Shown in pieces: positions 37,541-46,380 of a stretch of 64,000 bases of DNA. The stretch is from Phycisphaerales bacterium AB-hyl4 (GTDB lineage Bacteria > Planctomycetota > Phycisphaerae > Phycisphaerales > Phycisphaeraceae), in assembly GCA_041821185.1 (NCBI GenBank), contig JBGUBD010000006.1, positions 248,001-312,000 on the forward strand, read 5' to 3'. Below the pieces are notes generated by a model. The model made no database searches and was not told the DNA's origin. It saw only the letters and a program-made list of their open reading frames with translations. Position 1 is the stretch's first letter; each line of letters begins with the position of its first letter. The translations under genes were made by a program, and so were the position numbers.

Positions 37541-38581
37541 ATGAACGCACAGCGTACTTTTTTTCATATTTGTTTTCTTGTGTTGCTGTCAGCGATTGTA
37601 ATCAGTTGCGATGATGATCCATTCGCAGGTGTCGCCGGGGAGGTGAAGGTGCGAGAACTGTCAGAACGAAAGGACTGGCGTGTAGAACTGGATGTTGAAG
37701 CCCCGGATTGGGATGGCGATGAACACGTCAACTCGCTTGGAATGAAAATGAAGCGGATTCCCGCAGGCCGTTTCAAGCGTGGCAGTGTACGAATCAACGA
37801 TGCGCAGCCTGTGCGTGAGATCGAGGTCAGCGAATTCTGGATCGGTGCGCATGAGGTGACCAACGAGCAGTATGAGACATTTCGTCAAGAGCATCGTGAG
37901 TGGCGGTCCAAGCATAACCTCACGGATACGCATCCCGTTTTGTTCATTACCTGGGACGATGCTATGGCCTTTTGTGCCTGGCTTTCAGAAAAAGAAGGCG
38001 TGGAATACCGGCTTCCAACCGAGGCAGAGTGGGAGTATGCCGCCCGGGGCGGGGTTGAAGACAAACCCTATCCATGGGGAGATGAGCCGGTTCTTGCAGG
38101 TGGGCGTAATGTGTTCAGCGATCCGATTGATGCAGATGCCATCCCGGAAAACCTGCGCGCTGCCCTGTTCCCGTATTCTTGGCAACACCTGGATGATGAA
38201 GAAGATGGTCAACCCATCTCTGATTTCGGGAGCTTTCCAGTCGGATCATTTTCGCCGAATGGCTTCGGGCTTTACGACATGGTCGGTAATGCGGAGGAAC
38301 ATTGCTGGGATCGACGTTCAAGGGAGTACTACGAAACGAGCCCGGACAAAGACCCCAAGGGGCCAATGGATCAGATAGGTCGATATGATGTTCGGATCCA
38401 TCGTGGAGGGTCCTATCGCACCTTTGAGGACAAAGTTGATCTAGTGGCGCAAAGGAACTCTTTTCGTGTGATTCGAGCGGGAGATACCAGTGGGTTCCGT
38501 GTGGTTGTGTCATCCGAGCCATGGGGGCTTTATGAGGAGGATAGGCGGGATGAGATTCCCGGTTTTCCAGATTTGGATTAG
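37541..38581 (+). CDS. Lipoprotein with FGE/SUMF1-like domain lacking catalytic cysteines
   Basis: 346 residues. A lipoprotein signal ends in IVISC (Cys23). The rest is a formylglycine-generating-enzyme/SUMF1 fold: MKRIPAGRFKRGS, FWIGAHEVTNEQYETF, PVLFITWDDAMAFCAWLSEK, YRLPTEAEWEYAARGG, PYPWGDEP, FGLYDMVGNAEEHCWD and HRGGSYRTFEDK. Active FGE has two cysteines after RGGS; here that region reads RTFEDKVDLVAQRNSFRV with none. The fold is also used by EgtB and PvdO-type proteins and by lectin-like binders. It lies 11 bases after the RHS stop, shares its lower GC, and may be the immunity or partner protein of the tip. Confidence 0.75.
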   Translation: MNAQRTFFHICFLVLLSAIVISCDDDPFAGVAGEVKVRELSERKDWRVELDVEAPDWDGDEHVNSLGMKMKRIPAGRFKRGSVRINDAQPVREIEVSEFWIGAHEVTNEQYETFRQEHREWRSKHNLTDTHPVLFITWDDAMAFCAWLSEKEGVEYRLPTEAEWEYAARGGVEDKPYPWGDEPVLAGGRNVFSDPIDADAIPENLRAALFPYSWQHLDDEEDGQPISDFGSFPVGSFSPNGFGLYDMVGNAEEHCWDRRSREYYETSPDKDPKGPMDQIGRYDVRIHRGGSYRTFEDKVDLVAQRNSFRVIRAGDTSGFRVVVSSEPWGLYEEDRRDEIPGFPDLD

Positions 38582-38631
38582 CCAATAGGTGGGCAGGAGA
38601 ATTCTTAGCCGGGTGCCCCGATGGCGGGTGC

Positions 38632-38659
38632 CACACATCATGCCGAGGGCTGATGTGTG
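38632..38659. repeat. Palindromic hairpin after the FGE-like gene
   Basis: CACACATCA (38632-38640) and TGATGTGTG (38651-38659) form a nine-base stem with a ten-base loop, flanked by a GTGCC / GGTAC pair that nearly extends it. There is no T tract, so a simple terminator is doubtful; it resembles a REP-type palindrome. Confidence 0.45.
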
Positions 38660-38675
38660 CGGTACTACCAAGCCC

Positions 38676-39059
38676 CTACCTCCCCACCATGATGAACCGG
38701 CTGTCCCTGCTCGGCAGCACGCCCATGCAGTGCAGGTGGGCGATGGCGTCGGCGTAGAGGCCGGTGCGGTACGAGCGGTCGTCGGGATGCACCGGCTTGC
38801 CGTCGAGCACGATGTCAGCAGTGTGGTTTGGAATGTTCGCCGTCACCACGATCGCCCCGGCCACGGTGATGCGGAACCCGTCCGGCCGACGCTTGCCCAC
38901 GGCGTAGGTCGGCTCGATCCGCACCGGCTGCACCAGGTCGGCCGGCGTCACCGGCCACTTCGCCTCATCCAGCACCCAGCGGATGCAGTCCATCGCGGCC
39001 ATCGTCCCCTGAACAAGCATCGGGACGGTCGTGTTGTTCGTCGTGTCGGTCGTGTTCAT
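38676..39059 (-). CDS. Hypothetical protein (phage/island type)
   Basis: 127 residues from the ATG at 39059, which has GGAG nine bases upstream; a TTG at 39095 would be longer. The start is Thr/Asn-rich (MNTTDTTNNTTVPML), followed by CIRWVLDEAKWPVTPADLV and two short strands. No membrane segment or known motif. I do not recognise the family. Its neighbours are fragments of phage-associated genes, so I take it for island cargo. Confidence 0.5.
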   Translation of the reverse strand: MNTTDTTNNTTVPMLVQGTMAAMDCIRWVLDEAKWPVTPADLVQPVRIEPTYAVGKRRPDGFRITVAGAIVVTANIPNHTADIVLDGKPVHPDDRSYRTGLYADAIAHLHCMGVLPSRDSRFIMVGR

Positions 39060-39150
39060 CGTGTCAGTCTCCAGGTTGAGGTTGGGAATGTTCAAAGGTC
39101 AATGGCGCGAACGGGTCGGCAGCGTGTCGTGCAGGTCGAGCGGCCGTGGT

Positions 39151-39478
39151 CTACGCCACGTCGATGTCCACGCCGCGTTGCACCAGGTGCTCGCACAATC
39201 CTTCGCCGGCGTCGGTGGCTACGAACGCCTTGAGCCGCAGCGGGGCGTAGTGTTCGACCAGGGCTTCGATGAGTTCCACGGCGAGTCCCTGCCGGCGGTG
39301 CATGTCGTTAACGTGGGCCATGTCCAGTTGCCCTAGCCGCCGGCAGACGACCATCATGGCCACGGGGTAGTCGGCGTTGTCATCACCGATGCGCCAGGCC
39401 AGCCAGGTGTCGCGGGGGTACTCAGCGTCGCCGGGTGGGATGCTGATGAGCCGGTACCAGAGGCATTCGACACCGACG
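39151..39478 (-). pseudogene. GNAT-like protein, C-terminal fragment
   Basis: The minus strand reads RRVGVECLWYRLISIPPGDA, then DTWLAWRIGDDNADYPVAMM, then LDMAHVNDMHRRQGLAVELI and ends EHLVQRGVDIDVA. The RRQGLA stretch after a strand is like motif A of GNAT acetyltransferases. The frame continues a little into the TcmP region, but the sequence there belongs to the opposite strand. N-terminus missing; the break is at about 39478. Confidence 0.45.
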
Positions 39479-40212
39479 CGCCGTTGTTCGTGTTCATCGA
39501 CCCATTCGGCACGGGCGCGCCATTTCGAGAAGTGTCTCGACTACTATCAAGCGAGCGTTCAGAGGTACTCATCAACCTGGACGCTGACGGACTGGCGAGG
39601 ATCGCGGCGGCCGGCAAGGACGCCAACAGCGACACGGTACTCGCAGATGCCTTCGGTATGTCAGATTGGGCTGAGCACCTGGACCTCACGAGGGCACAGG
39701 AAGACCAATGTCGACAGGTCCTGCACATCTATAGGCAACAGTTGTTTCAGCACGCGGATTATACCTTCCCTTTTGAGATGCGCGGCAAGCACAACCTCCT
39801 CAACTACTACCTCGTGTTCGCGAGCAATCACCCACTCGGACTGAAAAAAATGAAGGAGGCCATGGGCACGATCGACAAGTCCGGCGAGTACAAGTTCAGA
39901 GATGCTGACGTGGGGCAGCCGCGAATATTCCAGTTCGATCGCCCTAATGAGTGGACCGAGTGGGCCGAGAAAATGTTTGCATCCTGTAAGGGTGGGCGGG
40001 TAGAATGGAAACAAGTTGAGCAGTACGTACTCAATGAGACGCCGTTCATCAATGTCTCGACGCTGCTTGAGCCGATGGAGAAAGAAGGGTACCTGGCCAA
40101 CGTCGAGACGGTGACTGGCGTTCGTCGCAACAAAGGGCAGTTCACGAAGGAAAAAGTTGTGGCTGTCCATTTCGTTGATAAGCGAGCGGTGCAGCAGGGC
40201 TTCTGGGATTGA
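39479..40212 (+). pseudogene. TcmP (three-Cys-motif partner) family protein, N-terminus missing
   Basis: From APLFVFIDPFGTGAPFREVS onward the protein matches TcmP: a methyltransferase-like DPFG segment, SSERSEVLINLDADGLARIA, HNLLNYYLVFASNHPLGLKK and EYKFRDAD, then a winged-helix-like end (LLEPMEKEGYLANVETVTGV). TcmP proteins are about 350-400 residues; here the first 100 or more are gone and the gene abuts an antisense fragment. TcmP is known to sit beside Gp37/Gp68 proteins in phages and islands, as it does here. Confidence 0.7.
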
Positions 40213-40224
40213 TCGAGGCACAGC

Positions 40225-40905
40225 ATGCACCCACGCACGAAAATCGAGTGGACTGAGGCGACGTGGAACCCGGTGACAGGATGCACGCGGGCGAGCGCTG
40301 GCTGTGACAACTGCTATGCGGTTCGCCACACTCATCGGCTCGAAAGCTGCGGGCAGTCGAAGTACACCGGCCTGACAGTGCTCAACCGCCAAGGTCGACG
40401 CCACTTCAACGGCGTCGTGAAGTGTCACGATGCCGACCTGTCGCGGCCACTCCAGTGGAAGAAGCCGCTGGTCATCTTCGTGAACTCGATGAGTGACCTG
40501 TTTCACCCGGCCGTGCCGGCGGACTTCATCCGGCGGGTGTTCAAGGTGATGGAGGTGTGCCCGCACCACACCTTTCAGGTTCTCACCAAGCGACCGGAGC
40601 GTGCGGCTGAGTTGAGCCCGTCACTGCCGTGGCTGGACAACATCTGGCTCGGCACGAGCGTCGAAGATGGCCGCGTCACCAGCCGTGTCGATGAGCTGCG
40701 GCGAACGGGGGCGGTGATCAAGTTTCTATCGGTCGAGCCCCTGATCGGTCCGATCCCGGTGCTGCCGGTGGCCGGCATCGACTGGGTCATCACCGGCGGT
40801 GAGTCGGGAGCTAAGGCGCAAGCGTGGCGGGGCCGTCCAATACCTCGAAGGCGAGAGAACCGCCGTCCCGGAGCGTCATCGCCAGCCGACCGTTCTGGCC
40901 GTTGA
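40225..40905 (+). pseudogene. Gp37/Gp68 (DUF5131) three-Cys-motif protein, C-terminally truncated
   Basis: Starts 13 bases after TcmP. IEWTEATWNPVTGCTRASAG then CDNCYA gives the CX6CX2C motif (Cys20, Cys27, Cys30) that defines the family, followed by LVIFVNSMSDLFHPAVPADF, FQVLTKRPERAA, IWLGTSVED, FLSVEPLIGPI and WVITGGESGAKA. Right after that, at about 40813, the family similarity ends, and the rest to 40905 is an antisense reading of the next gene. The family resembles a radical-SAM cluster binder; its function is unknown. The usual last 40-60 residues are missing. Confidence 0.75.
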
Positions 40906-41629
40906 GCTCGTATGGCACGATCACACGATCGGCACGGCTGGGGTCCGTTTCAGGCGCGAACAGAGTCAGCCGATCGGCGGGGGTCAGTTCGATTTTCGGT
41001 CCCATGCGCGACACGCCGGAGCCGCGTGCTCCGGATGCCCAGCCGACCGGCTCGAAGTTCCGCCACGCGAGGTGAACAAGCCGCGTCCCGCTGTCGCTTG
41101 GGAAAATATTGCCCCCAGCAACGGTGACGATCCATGTGTGACCGTTCGCGCTCGTACGTTCAGCTCCGAACACTCCGCCGACCGCATAACGGTCGATGCG
41201 CGAGCGTACCTGATCTCTGAGCTCGATCCCGAAGTCCCGACCAATCCGATGCCATCGCTCCGGTTTGATCTCAGGTCTGAAAGGATCTGGCCTGTACGCC
41301 GGGTCGCCGCGAACGGTCGCGATGTGGCTGGCGTCCTCCGTGTAGATCACGGTGCCCGGCGGCAGTACGTTGTTCGCCGCTTGCCGCTGGATCCGGAGGT
41401 GCTCGCCCTGATGAGCCATTGCGGTCAACCGCTCGCGCCCCAGCAGGCCGAAAGCCGCCAGAAGGCAGATCACAAACCCCAGTCTCAGCACAAAGCGATG
41501 CCAGTCGCTACGCGGTCGTCGCCGCCAGGTGCGATGATCTGCCGGATCAAAGACGCGGCCGCACTCCGGGCACGAGTTTCCGGTGACGAGTGGGTAGCTG
41601 CAGGATCGGCAGTAGCGACGAGCATTCAT
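40811..41629 (-). CDS. Membrane protein with N-terminal zinc ribbon
   Basis: 272 residues from MNARRYCRSC. CRSCSYPLVTGNSCPECGRV is a two-CxxC zinc ribbon; a basic linker leads to one membrane helix (FVLRLGFVICLLAAFGLLG), then a soluble domain of unknown fold. This layout is frequent in Phycisphaerae and unassigned in function. I choose 41629 because the zinc ribbon starts there. The stop at 40811 falls exactly where the Gp37/Gp68 gene on the other strand is broken, so the 3' end may be altered. Confidence 0.7.
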   Translation of the reverse strand: MNARRYCRSCSYPLVTGNSCPECGRVFDPADHRTWRRRPRSDWHRFVLRLGFVICLLAAFGLLGRERLTAMAHQGEHLRIQRQAANNVLPPGTVIYTEDASHIATVRGDPAYRPDPFRPEIKPERWHRIGRDFGIELRDQVRSRIDRYAVGGVFGAERTSANGHTWIVTVAGGNIFPSDSGTRLVHLAWRNFEPVGWASGARGSGVSRMGPKIELTPADRLTLFAPETDPSRADRVIVPYELNGQNGRLAMTLRDGGSLAFEVLDGPATLAP

Positions 41630-41718
41630 ACGGCAGGTTCCGGAAGAGTTGTACATGCGTGCCAGCATGCCAGCGTGCCAGTGACACTGGCCATGGCCGA
41701 GCATCCTGCCGCCGCGAC

Positions 41719-42288
41719 TCAGACGGCACGCTGCGGCGGGGGCTCGTCGGCGTCGTCGCCTGAACCCTGGTCGTCCGATTGACCAGCCGGTTCTTCAAGA
41801 TGAGGGGGCGGCTGCTGTTCCGGCTCCACCTGCTGCTGTTCTTGCTGGGGGGCCGCATCACTGTTGCCGTACCCTGTCGCAACACGATCTATAGCCGCGT
41901 CGGCTGCCAGCAAAATGGTGCAGAACGCAGCAATGAGCATTGCCCACTGAAAAGGCGTCAGGCTATTTAGTTGCCTGGAGTCGACCTCGAAGGCTGGAAC
42001 ATGCTGCTGGACCGTCTCGATGATCTCGCGGGCGGACGGTGGGTTTGCCTTAATCGACTCAAGATATGTCTTGACGGCGACCAACTGCGCCGGATCAACA
42101 CCCGCGAAGGCCCGAAAGAAGACGCTTCCGCCCCCAACAAAGGTATCCAACATGCGTGCGGACTCCCCGCAGGCAGGGCACGTAAAGCTGACGTTGACGA
42201 ATATGCTGTTCTCGTGCTGGCCTACGTCAACGGGCGCGAGAAACACCGATTGGCATTGCGGGTTCGAGCAGATCGCGGGCGGGCGCAT
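41719..42288 (-). CDS. Small membrane protein with zinc-ribbon-like N-terminus
   Basis: 189 residues. CSNPQCQSVF and CPACGESARM supply two cysteine pairs; a helix-rich middle follows, then one membrane segment (WAMLIAAFCTILLAADAAI) and a Gln/Glu/Pro-rich disordered tail. I do not know the family. It precedes the other zinc-ribbon protein by 89 bases on the same strand. Upstream of its start lie several GGGGTAC repeats that may control it. Confidence 0.6.
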   Translation of the reverse strand: MRPPAICSNPQCQSVFLAPVDVGQHENSIFVNVSFTCPACGESARMLDTFVGGGSVFFRAFAGVDPAQLVAVKTYLESIKANPPSAREIIETVQQHVPAFEVDSRQLNSLTPFQWAMLIAAFCTILLAADAAIDRVATGYGNSDAAPQQEQQQVEPEQQPPPHLEEPAGQSDDQGSGDDADEPPPQRAV

Positions 42289-42945
42289 GCGGTGTCCCCC
42301 AACAGCAGTTCGGCCCGATTGTACCCCCTGTTGAACGATGGCTGCCCCTGTACCCCCCCAGTGATTTTTCCACCAAGGGGTACAACAAGGGGTACGAGGC
42401 CAAAGGGGTACAAAACGTGAAACAAGGATTCGTTTATAAACCCTTGCTTATAAAGCAGAAGCGGAGAGGGGGGATTCGTCAAGGCCTTTCTTTGAAATTC
42501 CTCAGAATTCTCTAACACTCGTCTTAGTCGTCACCTGCGATCACGCGGCGGCTGGCAGAATAGATGATCAGCTACTTTCCGCAACAAAGGGTGACTGCCG
42601 CTTGGGGACCATCATGGGGGCCGTGGACCTCGAAACAGATCACGGGGTGACAGGACACCAGTTGAACTATTTATACGTTGGATCGCAGGAGACGCCTTAT
42701 CTCTTCCGATGCTGACTTTTCACGCTCCTTAGCCCAATCGGTGACCGCCGGTTGGGGACGATGCCCAATGGATTGACTTAAGGCTGACCAGATCGGTAAA
42801 AGCGCCGCCCTTGGTGACGTATGCGGGGCGGTTGCCGCGGAACTGCTCGGGAACCAGAATATCGACCGGCTCTGCCCGATCAGTTCCTGTGCACCCGTAA
42901 CCGAACAGGTGCTCGGTCTAAGCCGTCGGCGCATGCCAGCGATGC
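42289..42945. other. Intergenic region with repeat cluster
   Basis: 657 bases. 42319-42413 carries five GTACCCC repeats; 42433-42454 has two AT-rich TTATAAA segments; 42590-42613 and 42740-42763 are two imperfect 24-base copies containing TTGGGGAC. On the minus strand a short frame reads DILVPEQFRGNRPAYVTKGG near 42830, coding-like but not recognised. No complete gene. Confidence 0.5.
42319..42413. repeat. GTACCCC repeat cluster (iteron- or operator-like)
   Basis: TTGTACCCC at 42319-42327, CTGTACCCC at 42348-42356, then the reverse form GGGGTACAA at 42377-42385, GGGGTACGA at 42389-42397 and GGGGTACAA at 42405-42413. On the minus strand the last three read as direct repeats of TTGTACCCCTT. 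They lie 31-125 bases upstream of the start at 42288. Confidence 0.6.
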
Positions 42946-45900
42946 TCAATCACGCACTTGCACGGCTTCGCCGTCGACGTGCAATGCCGTGACAGAGGCA
43001 TGCGCGCCGGTGAGCAATGCCGGCACGCCGTCCATGTTCCATCCAATCTCGATCAGCGCCGGCTTGTCAGCCAGTTCCAGCCGCAGGCCGGGCAGCGTCA
43101 ACGCCTGGCCACGGCACACCGACACGTGTTGCACGCGATTGCCATCGCCACGACGGATCACCGCCAGGTCGCCGGCGAACGTGACGCCCCAGTCCGGCTG
43201 CACCACCGCCGACCCGGCCGGCGACGCCTCGGGATCGACGGCGATCAGCAGGTCGTGCCGACCGTCGGCCAGGCGCACCTCGATCGCGACATGCGTGTCA
43301 CCGAGTGCGCTGCCCTGCTCGTCATATAGTGGTAGCCTTCGCGATTGGCGCACGGTCGGGGCGTCGCGGTAAGTCTCGATGATGCCTGCGAACGTACTGG
43401 TCAACGCCGCGTCGGCGGTGACGCGGCGGGTCATGATGCGCGGCAGCCAGGTGAATGCATGCTCGTTGTAATGGCCGATGTGCACCCAGCCCTCAGCCGT
43501 GAGTGCCTCGGCGTCGTGAGTCAGATCGGTCCACGCCAGATGCACCGGCTCGCCCTGGGTGTCGGGGGTTGTAAACACCGCTCGCCAGCCGATCTCGGGC
43601 TCGGTATCCACGAAGTAGTTGCGCATCATCGGGTCGTAGCTTTCCGATGTCGAAACCAGGTTTAACCCCTCGGTCGCGAGTTCGCTGATGTGACTGTGCA
43701 TCATGCGGACATGCTCGTTACCGTCCTTTTGGCTGCTGGTCACGCGGGCGACGTCCAGGACGTAGAATGACCGCTCATCTATATCCACCATCACCGCTGT
43801 CCGCTCGTAGCGCGGGGCCGTGCTGTCGGCGGACGTGCTTTCATACTGCTGAATGAGCTCGCCATCAACCTTATGCTGGGCAACGTTCCCCTTGATCTCG
43901 CAAACGACGTGGTGGGTTCGGCCGCGCTCGATGATCGTACCTGCCTCAGCGACGGTATGAAGCTGGGCTGTGATCCGCGACCGTCTGTTCATGTCCGAGC
44001 CGAATCCGAAAAAGACGCCAGCATGGAAGCCTCTGGCGTCGCTTCGGAGAAACGCACTCAGATCGCACGGCTCATCTGCATCGGTGCGTGCTCGATAGCT
44101 CAGCCGCTGCGCACCTGGGAACGAGTGTGTGTTGATGATCGTGCCGTGACCGACGAGCTGGCCGTCCTCGATTTTCCATTCGCCTTCGATGACGTGCCAG
44201 TTGTCGCCGATGGTCTCACGGTCGAAATCATCGGTGAAGACTTCCCGCCACTCGCCTGTTTCGGGATCGTGCGTCTCGATGCGGACGGATGTGAACGCCC
44301 CGCCGGTATAGCTGTAGAAGCCGATGCGGTCCCCTTCCGCATGATCAAGCGAGACAGGCGTCGGCAGCGCGTCGACCGCCGAGGCACGCATTGCCTGAAG
44401 GCCGACGCCACTGGCCCAGAGCGAGGTTGTACCCGTATGGCGCACGTGCGGCTGAACCTGATTGGTGCGGTTGACCAGGATCGTGTTGTGTGACGCGGTG
44501 GACTGGTACCATTTCAACTGGGGGCTGTCCCAGCCGCCTCCATAATGCACGGGCGGGTAGCCGAAGTCCGCCATCAGGTCTTCGTTGAACGCGTAGAGGC
44601 CGAGCGTCAGCGCGTCGGCGTGGCTGTGGCCGCCGCCTGTGTCGTAGTGCATCCAGACGGTTCGCCTCGCGTCGCCTTCGCCCGAGCGAAGCATTGCCAA
44701 GCCCCACTGTTCCAGGTTGACGCTGGTCTGCTCCAGTGACTCGCCGTGCTCGTTGATCACCTCCGCCAGCGCCCGCTCGATGCCATCAGGGTCGCGGGCA
44801 TAGACATTGCGATGAAGCGAAACGCTCGGGTTCGGCAGCGCCTTGTACAGGATGCGCGCGTAATCAACGTCACCCGTCACCTCATACCACCGCCACATCA
44901 GTTCGGGCCCGGCGGTGCTCTCTAAATCAATACCCAGATAGGGAAGCGCCTGGCGCTCCGCGGGTGGCCGCATCCAGCCACCATCGCCGATCTGCGGGTA
45001 GAACTGCTCCATCACCCAGGTGTCGATGAAGAATCGGAACGTCCGCGTCAGTCCAGGCGAGCGTTTCAGCAGCGCCACCAGCGCCTGGTCGTCCGCGCGG
45101 TCTAGAATCGCCATTAAATACGACATGTTGTGGACAGCGTACGAACTGTACGCTGGCAGTCCCTTCTCGCCAGTCACGCCGTCCACCGCCGTCGCCTGCT
45201 CCATCCACGCCTGCGTCTCGTCGAGCAGGTCATCCCAACCGGCAGGCCCGGCGAGAACGGCGCGCAGGATACTCAGCAGAATGTGCTGGCGCGGAAAGTT
45301 GGAATGCACCTTGGCCGGTTTCGCCAGCGGATCGCGCAGCAGGCCGCGCTCAATGTTGTCCCGTATGGCCGGCCAGTCGGGCTTGGGCTGGTCGAGATTG
45401 AACTTTTCAGCCTTGTCTCGGAGGAAAGCGACGAACTGATCGTCAACCGCCAGCCCCGGACGGATCGCGTCATACGCCAGCACCAGCGACTGTGTCTCGG
45501 CACACGCGTCGTGCCATACCGAGACATAGCCCTCGCTCAAGCCCAATTGCTCGTAGATATAGCCCTGCGCCTTGAATGAAAACGCGGGGTAGAGGTCGGC
45601 GATGCGGTCGAGCAGGATGCCAGCCTTTCTCGCGTAAATGGGATCACCCGTGAGCACATACGCCCGGCTCAACGCCTCAACGCCCGCCACAACGCGCTGC
45701 TTCCACTGCCCCCAGACCAGGTAGCCGCCCACAAACAGCCATCGCTCACCCTCATGCTCGAAGCCGTGCCCGTCGTCCACGCCGAACAGATGCAGAGGGT
45801 CGTCTGGGTCGGGATGATCGCTGTTGTAGAGCAAAGTACGATCCGCCAGCGCTTCGCGAAACAGGCCATGCTCATCCAGCCCCGAGCGGTGGTAGGCTTC

Positions 45901-46380
45901 AAAGTCGTTGGTCGGAAAGCGCTGCTCGCAATGCGGGCAGTGCATCTTCCACGGCTCGCGCATCGCGTCGACCTCCCACGCATACATCGGCACCGGTTCG
46001 TCACAGGCAGGACAGTTGCCATGCGAAAGCACCTGCCATGCGCGCGGCAGTTCAGGTGTGAACATAAGCGACCACAGCTCTTCGTCGGTCAAGTCCACCC
46101 ACGGCTGAGCCCTCTGAACTGCCGCGTCGCGCAGCTCGCTCGTCCGGGCATGCTCGCGCACGTTTCGCCGGACGTTGTCGATGACGTGCGGCGGATGAAA
46201 AACGCTCACATCCGTTGCGGCGTGACGGACCGACGCGTCGGCCGTCGTGGGGGCTGACGGCGTCGCTGCGGCCGGCCGTGTGCATGCCGTGACCAGCAGT
46301 ATCAAGCAAATCACGAGGATCGCCACGCCCACGTGACGCCGACATCTTGAAGGTGTCTCATTCAAATTCCACCGACTCAT
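42946..46380 (-). CDS. Heparinase II/III-type polysaccharide lyase, lipoprotein
   Basis: 1144 residues. A lipoprotein signal ends VTAC (Cys33). Two CxxC pairs (NCPACDEPV, HCPHCEQRF, about 123-155) form a zinc knuckle. The alpha/alpha toroid follows (HDACAETQSLVLAYDAIRPG, NMSYLMAI), and the hallmark TGGGHSHADALTLGLYAFNE near residue 580 starts the beta-sandwich part. At about 717-870 a separate jellyroll with DDFDRETIGDNWHVIEGEW is inserted in the sandwich. The family cleaves uronic-acid polysaccharides by elimination. A short GAAAG precedes the ATG. Cell-surface attachment and an acidic-glycan substrate are inferred. Confidence 0.82.
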   Translation of the reverse strand: MSRWNLNETPSRCRRHVGVAILVICLILLVTACTRPAAATPSAPTTADASVRHAATDVSVFHPPHVIDNVRRNVREHARTSELRDAAVQRAQPWVDLTDEELWSLMFTPELPRAWQVLSHGNCPACDEPVPMYAWEVDAMREPWKMHCPHCEQRFPTNDFEAYHRSGLDEHGLFREALADRTLLYNSDHPDPDDPLHLFGVDDGHGFEHEGERWLFVGGYLVWGQWKQRVVAGVEALSRAYVLTGDPIYARKAGILLDRIADLYPAFSFKAQGYIYEQLGLSEGYVSVWHDACAETQSLVLAYDAIRPGLAVDDQFVAFLRDKAEKFNLDQPKPDWPAIRDNIERGLLRDPLAKPAKVHSNFPRQHILLSILRAVLAGPAGWDDLLDETQAWMEQATAVDGVTGEKGLPAYSSYAVHNMSYLMAILDRADDQALVALLKRSPGLTRTFRFFIDTWVMEQFYPQIGDGGWMRPPAERQALPYLGIDLESTAGPELMWRWYEVTGDVDYARILYKALPNPSVSLHRNVYARDPDGIERALAEVINEHGESLEQTSVNLEQWGLAMLRSGEGDARRTVWMHYDTGGGHSHADALTLGLYAFNEDLMADFGYPPVHYGGGWDSPQLKWYQSTASHNTILVNRTNQVQPHVRHTGTTSLWASGVGLQAMRASAVDALPTPVSLDHAEGDRIGFYSYTGGAFTSVRIETHDPETGEWREVFTDDFDRETIGDNWHVIEGEWKIEDGQLVGHGTIINTHSFPGAQRLSYRARTDADEPCDLSAFLRSDARGFHAGVFFGFGSDMNRRSRITAQLHTVAEAGTIIERGRTHHVVCEIKGNVAQHKVDGELIQQYESTSADSTAPRYERTAVMVDIDERSFYVLDVARVTSSQKDGNEHVRMMHSHISELATEGLNLVSTSESYDPMMRNYFVDTEPEIGWRAVFTTPDTQGEPVHLAWTDLTHDAEALTAEGWVHIGHYNEHAFTWLPRIMTRRVTADAALTSTFAGIIETYRDAPTVRQSRRLPLYDEQGSALGDTHVAIEVRLADGRHDLLIAVDPEASPAGSAVVQPDWGVTFAGDLAVIRRGDGNRVQHVSVCRGQALTLPGLRLELADKPALIEIGWNMDGVPALLTGAHASVTALHVDGEAVQVRD

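Noticed and set aside
37541..38581. An active formylglycine-generating enzyme
   Set aside because: The two catalytic cysteines after RGGS are absent, and no sulfatase gene lies nearby.
40799..41782. A 327-residue plus-strand reading opposite the zinc-ribbon genes
   Set aside because: The minus strand has a clear zinc ribbon and membrane helix there; the plus-strand product is arginine-rich and without motif, a common shadow in GC-rich DNA.
42319..42413. A CRISPR array
   Set aside because: Repeats are only seven to nine bases, in both orientations, with unequal short spacers.
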